Notes: generated from the letters alone by a model not told the origin. Positions 21,723-31,317 are shown, numbered from the stretch's first letter. The stretch: DNA of 64,000 bases from Phycisphaerae bacterium (GCA_012719955.1 JAAXZI010000010.1:19285-83284); one strand, 5' to 3'. A program made the numbers and translations.

Positions 21723-22691
21723 TCACTCGTCACTCCCCACTTCCCCATCCGGCTGTCGCTCCAACCCTTTCCCCAAATCCACATCCCCCACTTCGATCGC
21801 GCTGATCTTCCGGCTGAACTCGTCGGCCTCCTCCTCGTCCTCCTCCTCCGCGAACACCGGCTCCGGCTCATCTTCGCCGACGGGCTCTTCCAGCGGTTCA
21901 ACGGCCGGAGCCTCATTGGCCTCCTTGAACGCCGCACGATCGGCGCTGGCCATGACCGTCGTGATGGGCGTGGCATCGATCAGGTGTACGTTGATGGACC
22001 CGAACTGCTCCGTCTGCTCGACGCGCACGCGGTCCTGTCGGATCAATTCCAGGAGGGCCAGGAACAGGCCGATCATCTCGCTCCGCGAGCGACCTTCGAA
22101 GATCCGCTCGAAATGCATGGAGCGGCCTTCACGTTCCAGCCGGTCCAGAATGTCGGCGGCGTGCAGCGTGATCGGCGTGTCGTCGTAGAGAACCTCGTGC
22201 TGAGCCCGCCCCTTGCCGATCGCCGCCAACAGCTTGTTGAAGACGGCCATCAGATCCCAGATCTGGAGATCTTCGAGATCCACCTGGTTCTCTTCGTCGG
22301 CCAGGTCCGGGGGCTTCCGCCCAAACCGCTGCGAGCGGATCGCAGCCATCCGGTTGAGCCCCTCGGCCGCATCCCGGAACGAGCGATAGGCAAGCAACTG
22401 CCGAACCAGGTCCGCCCGCGGGTCAAGCCAATCGTCGGCCTCCTGACTCTCCGGCGGTGGCTTGGGCAAGAGCAGCCGGGACTTGATCTCCATCAAGGTG
22501 GCGGCCATGACCAGGAACTCCCCGGCCGTATCCGGGTCCAGCTCCTCCAGCAACCGCACGTATTCGAGATACTGCTCCAGCACCCGCGAGATCGGGATAT
22601 CGTAAACGTCAATTTCGTCCCGCCGGATCAGGTAGAGCAGCAGATCCAGTGGGCCGCTGTAGCTTTCAAGTTGGACCTTGTAATCCTGCAT
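21723..22691 (-). CDS. scpA: Segregation and condensation protein A
   Basis: MQDYKVQLESYSGPLDLLLYLIRRDEIDVYDIPISRVLEQYLEY...FLVMAATLMEIKSRLLLP. Confidence 0.93.
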   Translation of the reverse strand: MQDYKVQLESYSGPLDLLLYLIRRDEIDVYDIPISRVLEQYLEYVRLLEELDPDTAGEFLVMAATLMEIKSRLLLPKPPPESQEADDWLDPRADLVRQLLAYRSFRDAAEGLNRMAAIRSQRFGRKPPDLADEENQVDLEDLQIWDLMAVFNKLLAAIGKGRAQHEVLYDDTPITLHAADILDRLEREGRSMHFERIFEGRSRSEMIGLFLALLELIRQDRVRVEQTEQFGSINVHLIDATPITTVMASADRAAFKEANEAPAVEPLEEPVGEDEPEPVFAEEEDEEEADEFSRKISAIEVGDVDLGKGLERQPDGEVGSDE

Positions 22692-22992
22692 CGGCGGTAT
22701 TGTATCCGGAAGGAATCCGGCGTGCGAGAATCGACGCAAAGGCCTGAGAATTCAGATCTTGAACGCCATTTCCGGCGAATTTGAGCCCGGATTGAAATGA
22801 CTGGCAATTAATGCCAACCGTTCCGCCGGCAGGCAAGAATCGGTGGAGCCATGCATACGGTTCAGTTTTACCCGGCCCGGCCGCTGCGACCTTGCGCTAC
22901 AGTGCCTGATCATGACCATTCACGGCCCAAGGTGCTCAACACAGCGACGTACAGGCGTGTAACGGTCGTGCGGGGGCCGGTTGTGCGGGATC

Positions 22993-23427
22993 TCACATCG
23001 GCTCCCCGGTTCGAGAGGCACCGATCTGGAGCACGTCCAGCCGTCGCTCCATCAACAGCTCATCATTGCCGTACACCTGCAACCGGTACTCGCCGGCGGC
23101 GGGGAAGGTCAGGTTGCCGATGGTGAAGTTCAGCTCCGCTACCGTGCGCGGATCCGTGAAGTCGATCACGCCTTCGCCGTTGAAGAGTTGCGTCTGATGT
23201 TCGTCCGCCGAAACCAGGCTCAGACGAATGCGCGTCCGACCATGCCCATCGGTCAGCGCGATATGCACCGAAAGCTGAGGATGCCGTACGGGAAACTGCC
23301 TCGCCCGAATGGTCGAGAAGGTGCCCAACAGCGTGCATTTGCGCGTAGCCGGGTCCTGATGAATCGCGTCACACACCACCATGGCCAGCACCACGGGCGC
23401 TGGGGGGCCTGTCCTGGTGTCGGGCAT
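22993..23427 (-). CDS. Conserved hypothetical protein (DUF6941-like)
   Basis: APVVLAMVVCDAIHQDPATRKCTLLGTFSTIRARQFPVRHPQLSVHIALTDGHG. Confidence 0.6.
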   Translation of the reverse strand: MPDTRTGPPAPVVLAMVVCDAIHQDPATRKCTLLGTFSTIRARQFPVRHPQLSVHIALTDGHGRTRIRLSLVSADEHQTQLFNGEGVIDFTDPRTVAELNFTIGNLTFPAAGEYRLQVYGNDELLMERRLDVLQIGASRTGEPM

Positions 23428-23431
23428 CTTG

Positions 23432-24052
23432 TCATCCTCCGTCCGCGGGGGCGTCCAGGTTCAGAAATTCCTTCATGTGCTGATCGTACATCTCCGCATG
23501 GCGCGGGATCGCGAAGTTCAGGCGCAGCTCATTGATCACCTTGGTGCCCATGCGGATCCACTCGTCCCAGCAGGACTGGCAGGTATTGGCCCAGACCTGC
23601 TCCCCCAGCGGTCCCTTGAACGGCCGTTTGGCCATTTTCGGTCTGGCCTGACCGCAACGCCGGCACATGACGTTGTCCGCCCCTGCCGGCGCCTCCACCG
23701 CGGCAGCGCCCTGTGTCGCCTCGAACGCCGGGGGCTCCTCGCCCAGTTCGCGCATCAGAGCCGCCATGTCATTGCGCGGCATCAGGTCGCCCCGCTCGTG
23801 GGCCACCTCCAGTCCCTTTCGCAGTGCGGCCAGCGCCGCGGCCTTGTCGCCCGCCTCTTTCCGGGCCACGGCCAGCAGGTGGTACGCGCGCGAGTTCCGC
23901 GGATTGATCTCAATGACCCGCTCAAAGGAGGTGACCGCCTCCTGATGCCGTCCGGCATCCAACAGCGCCCGCCCCAGGCTGAAATGACCCAGCTCATTCT
24001 GCGGATCGGCCTCCGCCATCCTCCTGAACTGCTCGATACGGTCATCGCTCAT
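23432..24052 (-). CDS. TPR protein fused to YggX-like Fe(II)-trafficking domain
   Basis: TPRs (ELGHFSLGRALLDAGRHQEAVTSFERVIEINPRNSRAYHLLAVARKEAG) then CRRCGQARPKMAKRPFKGPLGEQVWANTCQSCWDEWIRMGTKVINELRLNFAIPRHAEMYDQHMKEFL. Confidence 0.75.
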   Translation of the reverse strand: MSDDRIEQFRRMAEADPQNELGHFSLGRALLDAGRHQEAVTSFERVIEINPRNSRAYHLLAVARKEAGDKAAALAALRKGLEVAHERGDLMPRNDMAALMRELGEEPPAFEATQGAAAVEAPAGADNVMCRRCGQARPKMAKRPFKGPLGEQVWANTCQSCWDEWIRMGTKVINELRLNFAIPRHAEMYDQHMKEFLNLDAPADGG

Positions 24053-24330
24053 CGCTGTGCTCCTCCCGACGCATACTGATGGCCCAAGAGGAATATAGTA
24101 CCAAGGGCGAACGTCTTCAAGACCGCCTGCGATGCAAGGTGAGCGGCCCAACACCCCACCACCCTGCCCCGACGCTCAATCCCGGCCGGAGAGCCGGCAT
24201 ACAGGCCAGGCGTCAAGGGGAGCGCGAAACCTCGAAAATGCGCGGGCATGGACGCGACTAAACACAGGCCACAAAGGGCCTTCCACCGGCTTCTGTGATT
24301 TGCCTTTCTCCTGTGCTGCGAAGTGAGGAT

Positions 24331-24825
24331 CTACAGGTTGGCCTGGATCCAGTCGAGCACTTCCTGTTCGTGGCCGGTGGTTTTGACCTTCTCGAAGATG
24401 TGGGCGATTTTGCCGGTCTTGTCAATCACGAAGGTGGTGCGAGCCACGCCGAAGTACTTCCGACCGTACATGGACTTCTCCTGCCAGACGCCGTAGGCCT
24501 GGCAGATGGACTTGTCCTCATCGGCGACCAGCGTGAACGGCAGGTTGAACTTGCCCGCAAAGTTGTCGTGTGACTTGACCGAGTCTGGTGAGACGCCCAG
24601 GACTTCGATACCCGCCTTGCGGAATTGGGCCCAGGCATCGCGAAAGCCGCAGGCCTCCTTGGTGCAGCCGGAGGTGTTGTCCTTGGGGTAGAAGTACAGA
24701 ACCACGACCTGGCCCTTCAAGTCGGAGAGCTTGACGGTTTTACCGCCGGAAGTGGGTGCCCTGAAATTTGGGGCCATGGTTCCGACCGGCGGGTACGCGG
24801 GCTTCTTGCCGTTTGCTTCAGCCAT
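24331..24825 (-). CDS. bcp: Thioredoxin-dependent thiol peroxidase (Bcp-type peroxiredoxin)
   Basis: LKGQVVVLYFYPKDNTSGCTKEACGFRD; VSPDSVKSHDNFAGKFNLPFTLVADED. Confidence 0.93.
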   Translation of the reverse strand: MAEANGKKPAYPPVGTMAPNFRAPTSGGKTVKLSDLKGQVVVLYFYPKDNTSGCTKEACGFRDAWAQFRKAGIEVLGVSPDSVKSHDNFAGKFNLPFTLVADEDKSICQAYGVWQEKSMYGRKYFGVARTTFVIDKTGKIAHIFEKVKTTGHEQEVLDWIQANL

Positions 24826-24912
24826 TGCTCACCAGCCTTTCTCGTGTCGATCACGGCATAAGGGGAACTGCCTCGGATTGCAGGATGCCCAGAGCTGCAT
24901 TAGAACGATTCT

Positions 24913-25734
24913 ATGAGCACATGGCAATCACCCAGGGCCGCTTCCCCTTGGAGACCACCGGGCCGGCACGGAATCCGGCCGCTACGACCTTGCGCCGTGG
25001 CGATGGGAGGCTTGGCAATTCTTCTGACCTTAGTGCCGGCTTGGGTCGGCTGCGGAAAAGAGGACCCCAAGCCACCGCCGGCCGGGGAGAATGAACCTTC
25101 CATGGTGGTCGTCCGGTCCGAGGAGCCGGCCCCGGCAGAGGCCACGGCGGTTGAACCCCCGTCGCCCGCCGCCTCGTCGCCCGCTCCGGCGACGGTCAGT
25201 ACCTCGCAGGTTTCGCCGCCCCCCCCACCGGCCAGCCCTGCCACTCGGGCGAGCGTACCGGCGTTCACGCCGTTGGCGGACGCCGTCCAGGGCGAATGGG
25301 CGCTCTACGAAGCCCTGGAGCGGCGCTCGCTACGCTATGAGGTAGTCCGCGTCGGCGGGGTCGCGGTCACGGTGCGGCTGAGGATCTTCCAGAATGGCAA
25401 ACCGCTGGGACTGCCCATCTTGCGCGAAGAGCTGCGCGATCATGACCCCATGGCCCTTCAGGCCGGCACGGATGCTACGGACCGGCGGGTGACGCCGGCC
25501 AGGATTACGGCCGCGGGGCGCGATTGGAACGCCCTGCTGTATGAGGACCGGTGGGAGGATGAGGAAGTCCAATACGTCCGACGAACCTGGGCGAGTGCAG
25601 ATGCGCCGGTATTCGGCCTCATCCGCATGGAGCTGCGCGGGGACGGAGAGCTTGAGGCCCGGCTGGAATTGAAGGGCTTCGGTAAACCGGACGGGAAGAT
25701 GGAGAGACGGAGCGATGGAGAGAAGGAGAGATAA
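24913..25734 (+). CDS. Hypothetical lipoprotein (start may be downstream, e.g. MGGLAILLTLVPAWVGC)
   Basis: Hydrophobic stretch followed by lipobox-like WVGC; Pro/Ala-rich linker; unrecognised C-terminal domain. Confidence 0.55.
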   Translation: MSTWQSPRAASPWRPPGRHGIRPLRPCAVAMGGLAILLTLVPAWVGCGKEDPKPPPAGENEPSMVVVRSEEPAPAEATAVEPPSPAASSPAPATVSTSQVSPPPPPASPATRASVPAFTPLADAVQGEWALYEALERRSLRYEVVRVGGVAVTVRLRIFQNGKPLGLPILREELRDHDPMALQAGTDATDRRVTPARITAAGRDWNALLYEDRWEDEEVQYVRRTWASADAPVFGLIRMELRGDGELEARLELKGFGKPDGKMERRSDGEKER

Positions 25735-25876
25735 CACGGATCCCCAATGAATCTTGTGCGTTGGGTGCCCACCTCTTCAGAGGGTGAGCTACTCCCAACG
25801 CACGAAGATTCAAGCGATCAGCAGCGCGGCGACCAACAACCAGGCACGAACCGGCCCAAGGTTGCAACGGAAACCG
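25732..25876 (+). repeat. Copy 2 of dispersed 3'-flank repeat with long stem-loop
   Basis: Homologous to RC of 6947-7080; arms 25749-25765 and 25794-25811 complementary apart from one bulged base. Confidence 0.85.
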
Positions 25877-25968
25877 GCCGCGGGGAATTCGGCAGTTTCC
25901 CCACCGTGAATGTCATCGCCGAACGCCGCACAGCCCTCGAGGCCCGGACACAAGGCACCTGATGGGCC

Positions 25969-26655
25969 TCACTTGTTCTTGAAATCCCGAGCCTCCGCCG
26001 GCAGCTCGAACAGCTCGCCCGCAATTGACCCGGCGAAATCCACCTGCACATGGGTGACGACCGGCCCCCAGATGCGCCGCTTCCCCTCAATCAGTGATGC
26101 CCCGCTTTTCTGAACCGCCTTCGGATACCACCGGCCATCGGGCGTTCGGCCGAACTCGATGATTTCTCTCACCCTGTCGGACTCGCCGTAGCGTTCCCCG
26201 TCTTTGGGCCGGTCCGTTGTCAATGGTTCGTTGGGCTTCCAGTCCGGCTTGCCCAGCCAGGGGAAACCGTTGCGCCAGTGGTCCTCGTGGTATACGCACA
26301 GGTAATCCTTCGCGGGATCGATCCAAAAAATCGCCAGCCGGCCGGGATACTGCGGTTCGCTGGGCAGTTGCGTGTACTCGATGCCGATCATCCCCGGCCG
26401 GTCGGGATCATCGGGCAACCTGCGGTACGTCGTCTTTTCGTCTGCAAGTATGTGCTGCAGAGGCATCGGCCACTTCGGCCAGCCAAGCCCCGCCAGCATG
26501 TAATCGCTTAACGTCGGGTCGTCGCTTGACTGCACGTGGCCGATCTTGCCATCATCCCAGAGAATGCGCGTATCCCGTCCATTGACCCGATACATCGATA
26601 CGCCGTAGGAAGCCGGCGAAAGCCGTTTCCACAGGTCTTCGAATTCCTGCGGCAT
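25969..26655 (-). CDS. Hypothetical protein, possibly the C-terminal remnant of an ECF-operon protein
   Basis: Open frame through MPQEFEDLWKRLSPASYGVSMYRVNGRDTRILW...; starts just after the truncated sigma factor. Confidence 0.45.
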   Translation of the reverse strand: MPQEFEDLWKRLSPASYGVSMYRVNGRDTRILWDDGKIGHVQSSDDPTLSDYMLAGLGWPKWPMPLQHILADEKTTYRRLPDDPDRPGMIGIEYTQLPSEPQYPGRLAIFWIDPAKDYLCVYHEDHWRNGFPWLGKPDWKPNEPLTTDRPKDGERYGESDRVREIIEFGRTPDGRWYPKAVQKSGASLIEGKRRIWGPVVTHVQVDFAGSIAGELFELPAEARDFKNK

Positions 26656-26662
26656 TCCGATC

Positions 26663-26920
26663 TCAGGCAGCCATACGCTGTCCGCGGGCAATCGAGTACA
26701 GCCAGGCCGCAAACCGCTCCGGCTCGCGCAGCTCCCCCAGACGGACGCAAGCCCGCAGGAAAACCTCCTGCGTCAGGTCCTGGGCGTCGCTGATACTGCG
26801 CGTCCGGTCGTAGCAGATCGCCCGTACCCACCGCGCATAGCGGTCGTACAGGCGGGCATAGGCGGCACGATCACCGCCAAGCACGGACCGGACAAGCTGC
26901 GCGTCGCCAGATTCCATCAA
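26663..26920 (-). pseudogene. Truncated ECF sigma-70 factor (region 2 only)
   Basis: DAQLVRSVLGGDRAAYARLYDRYARWVRAICYDRTRSISDAQDLTQEVFLRACVRLGELREPERFAAWLYSIARGQRMAA*; no region 4. Confidence 0.75.
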
Positions 26921-27206
26921 CTCAACCTTCCAACATGGATGGCCATCCAGAGGGAATAGTGACAGAAACCGTGGATTTGTCTACCGGAATCCAAGAAATG
27001 CGCAAAGCGGCCTGACAATTCGCGGGAAGGGGTTCCCACGAAGGGAGGTGCGAGAAAAGACTCTCGCATGGGGATATCCTGGAGTTCAACATGCTCACCC
27101 GCCCGAGTATGGGCGTGTGACCATGCCACCCGGCCAGTAGGTAAATATGGCGTCCGGCCGGGAGTTCTGCAGTCTCATCCGAGCCGCAGGCACAAGAAAT
27201 CGTGAA

Positions 27207-27227
27207 CCCACCTTCGGAGAAGGTGGG
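27207..27227. repeat. Perfect 9-bp-stem hairpin CCCACCTTC-GGA-GAAGGTGGG
   Basis: Read directly; adjacent GGTGGGCCACCC shared with repeat copy 1. Confidence 0.7.
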
Positions 27228-27376
27228 CCACCCGTCACTGCGGGCGGCTCTCACCCGGCGCGAAGATGCGTAGATAGAGAGATGACAAGAAGGAGAGCGG
27301 ACCGAGCCCTCCTCTCGCCGTCGCTCCCACTCTCCAACTCTCTATCTCTCCATCTGATCCCCGCGGAAGACCCGCC

Positions 27377-29512
27377 CTACTTGCGCGGGCGCTGGCTTTG
27401 GATCTTCCTGGCCTCCTCGGCCTGCTTCTGCAGCTCTTCCCACTTGCGCTGCAGCCAGGAGGGTTTCTTCGGCGGCGCAGGCGGGCCGGAGCGTTTGCCG
27501 GGGCCGCCGCCGGGGCCGGCACCGGGCGGCGGTTCCTTGGCCGCCTTGGCATCCAGTTCGGCGAGGTGTTTGCGAATGCGCCACTGTTCGAGGATACCGA
27601 ACAGGTTGCTGGCCATGATATAGAGGTTCAGGCCGCTGGGCGCGTTGTAGAGCATGAGCACGAAGAAGACGCTCATGTACATCATCATCTTGCGCTGCTG
27701 CTCCATCTGCTGCGCGGCCGGGCCGGTGGGCGGCCCATCGCCGGGAGACGTACCGCGCGGCATAAACTTCATCTGGAGCAACTGTGAAATGCCCAGCAGG
27801 ATGGGCAGCAGGTTGAACGCGCCGATGGGGCCGGTCAGAAAAGTCGAGATAATGGGGATATTGATGTCCCGGCCAAAGGAGATCAGGGCGTCCGGGCCGG
27901 CCAGATCCCTGATCCACCAGCCGTCGAAGGGCGCGTGCCGCATCTCGATGGTCGAGGAGAGGGCCTGCCACAAGGCGCCCCAGATGGGGATCTGGAGCAT
28001 CAGCGGCAGACAGCTCAACAGGTTGCCGGCCGGATTGATGCCCTCCTGCTTGTAGATCTCCATGATGGCCTGGTTCATGGCCATGCGGTCGCCGGCGTAG
28101 CGCTGCTTGGCCGCTTCAATCTTGGGCTGCAGCCGGGACATCTGTTTCTGCATCTTCATCATGTTGACCTGGCTGCGCTTGGTGATGGGATGCAGGATAG
28201 CCCGGACCACCAGCACCAGCATGATGATGGCGATGCCGTAGTTATGCGGCCAGATGGCATGGAACTGGTTCAGCAGCCACATCATGACGGCGGTCAGGCC
28301 GGCCGGGGCACAGGCGTAGAAACCCTCGCGAATGACGGCGTAATAGTCGCGGGCCTCGTACGCAGGCACCGTGGTGAAGGCCAGCTTGGACTTGGGCCCC
28401 ACGTAACAGTCGAAGCTCATGCCCGCGGTGCCGCCGGGAGCGACCTCCAGGGGGGCGGTGACGAAGCGGTAAGTCATGTCGCTGGGGGTGTGCGGGATCG
28501 GATCGGTGGGCGACAGCGTGATCGCCTCAACGCTGCTGAAGAGCGTCGATCCATTCCCATCGGTCCGGCCAGCCGGAGCCATAATGCAGGCGAAGTATTT
28601 GTTGGCCTCGGCAACCCAGGCCAGGCGACTGGTTCCTTCATCCTTGCCCAGCGGCAGGGTTCCGTTGGCCTTGGCGATGTCCTTTCGCCAGTGTTTTCCG
28701 AAGGTCAGCTCTCCATCCTGGCGAAACGCGGAGACGATCATGCGGTCTTCGGAGCGCGGATCTTCCTGGGGCAGGCCGACCGAACCGCGCTGTGTAAGGA
28801 TCAGCCGGGCCGGCGAGGGCGAGAGATTCTTGACCTGAACGGACAACTTCAGGTCATAGGTGGAGACGTTGCGCTTGTCCGCTTTCTGGGGGGACAACTC
28901 GTACGTTTTTTCGATCAGGGCCAGGGGGTGCCCCTGAGCATCGTTAATCTGCAGGGTCCAGATCTTCCGGGTCTCGGTGCTGGCCGGATCCAGGCTCCAG
29001 ACGCGATCAGCCAGGGAAACATTCTGCCGGCGATCATCGAAGCGGATTTCAGGCGTGGCGAACGAGCCGGCGCCCATGACCGCCTTCGGCGTGGCCAGAA
29101 TGTGGTACGGCTCGTCTTTCTTGACGGTCTCATAATGGCCGCGGATCCACGCGCCGGCCACCTGGGCGCCGACCGGATCAATTTTCAGCAGCATGGGGTA
29201 AGGGCTGTCGGCCTCGGCGCCGCCCAGCTCCACAAGTTCGCGACTGGCATCCTGCGCGGTGAATTGAAAACTGCCGCTCGGCTGAGTCACCACGCCGGCG
29301 GGCCCTGTCCCGGCCGTGGCCGGAGCCGTAGCCGAAGGGGCCGTCGTCGAGGGTTGAGTGGTGGCCTGATCGGATGACGGCGCGGTCGTCTGGGCGCCGG
29401 GGTGCGGCCCCGGGGGCGCGGCCGGCGGCGAGAATTTCGAAATAGCGAACAGGGCGATATAGAAAACGGCAATAGAGGCCAACAGGGCCACAAAGGTCTG
29501 ACGAGGTTGCAT
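27377..29512 (-). CDS. yidC: Membrane protein insertase YidC
   Basis: MQPRQTFVALLASIAVFYIALF...; NYGIAIIMLVLVVRAILHPITKRSQVNMMKMQKQMSRLQPKIEAAKQRY; ILSCLPLMLQIPIWGALWQAL. Confidence 0.95.
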   Translation of the reverse strand: MQPRQTFVALLASIAVFYIALFAISKFSPPAAPPGPHPGAQTTAPSSDQATTQPSTTAPSATAPATAGTGPAGVVTQPSGSFQFTAQDASRELVELGGAEADSPYPMLLKIDPVGAQVAGAWIRGHYETVKKDEPYHILATPKAVMGAGSFATPEIRFDDRRQNVSLADRVWSLDPASTETRKIWTLQINDAQGHPLALIEKTYELSPQKADKRNVSTYDLKLSVQVKNLSPSPARLILTQRGSVGLPQEDPRSEDRMIVSAFRQDGELTFGKHWRKDIAKANGTLPLGKDEGTSRLAWVAEANKYFACIMAPAGRTDGNGSTLFSSVEAITLSPTDPIPHTPSDMTYRFVTAPLEVAPGGTAGMSFDCYVGPKSKLAFTTVPAYEARDYYAVIREGFYACAPAGLTAVMMWLLNQFHAIWPHNYGIAIIMLVLVVRAILHPITKRSQVNMMKMQKQMSRLQPKIEAAKQRYAGDRMAMNQAIMEIYKQEGINPAGNLLSCLPLMLQIPIWGALWQALSSTIEMRHAPFDGWWIRDLAGPDALISFGRDINIPIISTFLTGPIGAFNLLPILLGISQLLQMKFMPRGTSPGDGPPTGPAAQQMEQQRKMMMYMSVFFVLMLYNAPSGLNLYIMASNLFGILEQWRIRKHLAELDAKAAKEPPPGAGPGGGPGKRSGPPAPPKKPSWLQRKWEELQKQAEEARKIQSQRPRK

Positions 29513-29770
29513 GTTGCGATCTCTGGGAACAAATCGAGGGGCGCGGCGGCCCCTCGTGGCTTAAATCATCTCCACTACGTTTCAGGGTGAATCCCGATGG
29601 CCGCACGTGTGCCACGGCTCATGAGCCATGGTCCATGGAAGATCTACTGACTTCCGCCACTGCTCAAGAGCAATGGCACACACCAAGTGCCGTTGCGGAG
29701 CGTTACGCTTCACCGTCCGCCGGCCGTTCTCGGCACAAGTCTTACAAACCCTGCCGCACTGGAAGCGGCA

Positions 29771-30532
29771 CTACCGGCCCTCCAGCAGACGCTGGCCGAG
29801 AAAATCGTCCAGCTCGGGCGTATTCAGGATCTTGTTGACGGCTTTGTCGATATCGTAATCCAGCCGAATGAATTCCACCTGCCCATTGTCCACAATTCCG
29901 TAGGCGGCGCGAGGATCGCGATCACGCGGCTGGCCCGCACTCCCCACGTTAATGATGACCTTGTCGTCCTCGGCTACCTCATGGAAGCCCGGTTCGGACA
30001 GCTCATCGGGCGACTCGAAATAGGGATCGTCCACAAACACGCCGGGGACGTGGGTGTGCCCCACAAAGCAGGCCTTCTGCTGAAGCCGCTCGAAGTTGGC
30101 CAGCAGCTTGTGAGGGTTGGAGTAGACGTCGTCGGCGAAGAGGTATTCGTTGACCGGCCTTCGCGGCGAGCCGTGAACGAAGAGCATGTCCTCGTAGACC
30201 ACCCGGACGGGCAGGCGGGACAGGAACTCCCAGCGGCGATCGCGCTTGGCCTTGTTGGGCTCGTCTTCGAGCACCTGCCGGGTCCAATAGCAGGCCCGTT
30301 CAGCGCTGACGTTAAAATTGTAGGGCTCGTAAAAGACGGCATAGTCGTGATTGCCGCAGAGGCAGAACTCGGTCCGCTCAATGATGAGGTCAATGCATTC
30401 CCTGGGATTGGCCCCATAGCCGACCACGTCGCCAAGACAGACGATCTTCTTGACGCCGCGGGCGTCGATGTCCGCAAGGATCGCTTCAAGGGCTTCCAGA
30501 TTCGAATGAATATCACTAATGATCGCGAACAT
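29771..30532 (-). CDS. Metallophosphoesterase
   Basis: MFAIISDIHSNLEALEAILADI...VCLGDVVGYGANP...CGNHDYA...FVHGSPR...GHTHVPG. Confidence 0.93.
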   Translation of the reverse strand: MFAIISDIHSNLEALEAILADIDARGVKKIVCLGDVVGYGANPRECIDLIIERTEFCLCGNHDYAVFYEPYNFNVSAERACYWTRQVLEDEPNKAKRDRRWEFLSRLPVRVVYEDMLFVHGSPRRPVNEYLFADDVYSNPHKLLANFERLQQKACFVGHTHVPGVFVDDPYFESPDELSEPGFHEVAEDDKVIINVGSAGQPRDRDPRAAYGIVDNGQVEFIRLDYDIDKAVNKILNTPELDDFLGQRLLEGR

Positions 30533-30828
30533 CCGCCCCTTATCTCACTATGGTTGAAGCCGGCGTCGTAACGGAAGACCGCCCCCGGGGCGATCTTAGA
30601 GCGAGATTGTAGCCCGTCCACACGCCAACGGTCCAATCCAGCGATATGCTAAGGCAAAGGCAAGGCGGGGGCAAATGGAAGAGGGAATCTACCTACTGCA
30701 ACAGCCACCCCATAAAGCCTCTGGCAACCTGTCGGGGAGGGGAGCGAAGGGGAAAAGTCGTCATAGGAGCCTGTCGGGATGACCAGGCCCTGGATAAGAT
30801 GGGCCTTTGCGGCTGGTCGGGAGATAGC

Positions 30829-31317
30829 ATGAAACTCGGAATTCTATCTGACAGTCATGGCCAGGTGACGCCTATCCGTCAGGCCCTTCATGTTCTGGAG
30901 CGGGCCGGGGCAGAGGCGATCGTCCACTGCGGAGACGTGGGCGGGCTGGAGGTTCTGGAAGAGCTGGCCGGCTGGCGGGCCTGGTTCGTATGGGGCAATA
31001 CGGATGAGCCTCGTCCCCCCTGGCGGGCGCAGGTTCAGACTCTGGGCCTGCCTTGGCCGGAGGGTCCTCTTGAATTGTCACTTGACGGCAAGCGAGTGGG
31101 CGTCTTCCACGGTCACGAGCGGGGCTTTCATCAGGCCATTCGCGAGGCGAGGTACGACTACCTGCTCCACGGCCACACCCACCAGCACGACGACTACTAC
31201 GAAGGCCGGATGCGGGTGATCAATCCAGGGGCACTACATCGCGCTTCGGTTCGGACCGTGGCCCTGCTGGACCTGCAAACGGACGAGCTCAGGTTTCTCG
31301 AGTTGGACAAAAGCTGA
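30829..31317 (+). CDS. YfcE/MJ0936-family phosphodiesterase
   Basis: MKLGILSDSHGQVTPIRQAL...VHCGDVGG...GNTDEPR...FHGHERG...LLHGHTHQ...INPGA. Confidence 0.92.
   Translation: MKLGILSDSHGQVTPIRQALHVLERAGAEAIVHCGDVGGLEVLEELAGWRAWFVWGNTDEPRPPWRAQVQTLGLPWPEGPLELSLDGKRVGVFHGHERGFHQAIREARYDYLLHGHTHQHDDYYEGRMRVINPGALHRASVRTVALLDLQTDELRFLELDKS

Noticed and set aside
27935-29377. 480-aa plus-strand ORF opposite yidC
   Set aside because: Antisense to clear yidC; composition typical of GC-rich antisense frames.
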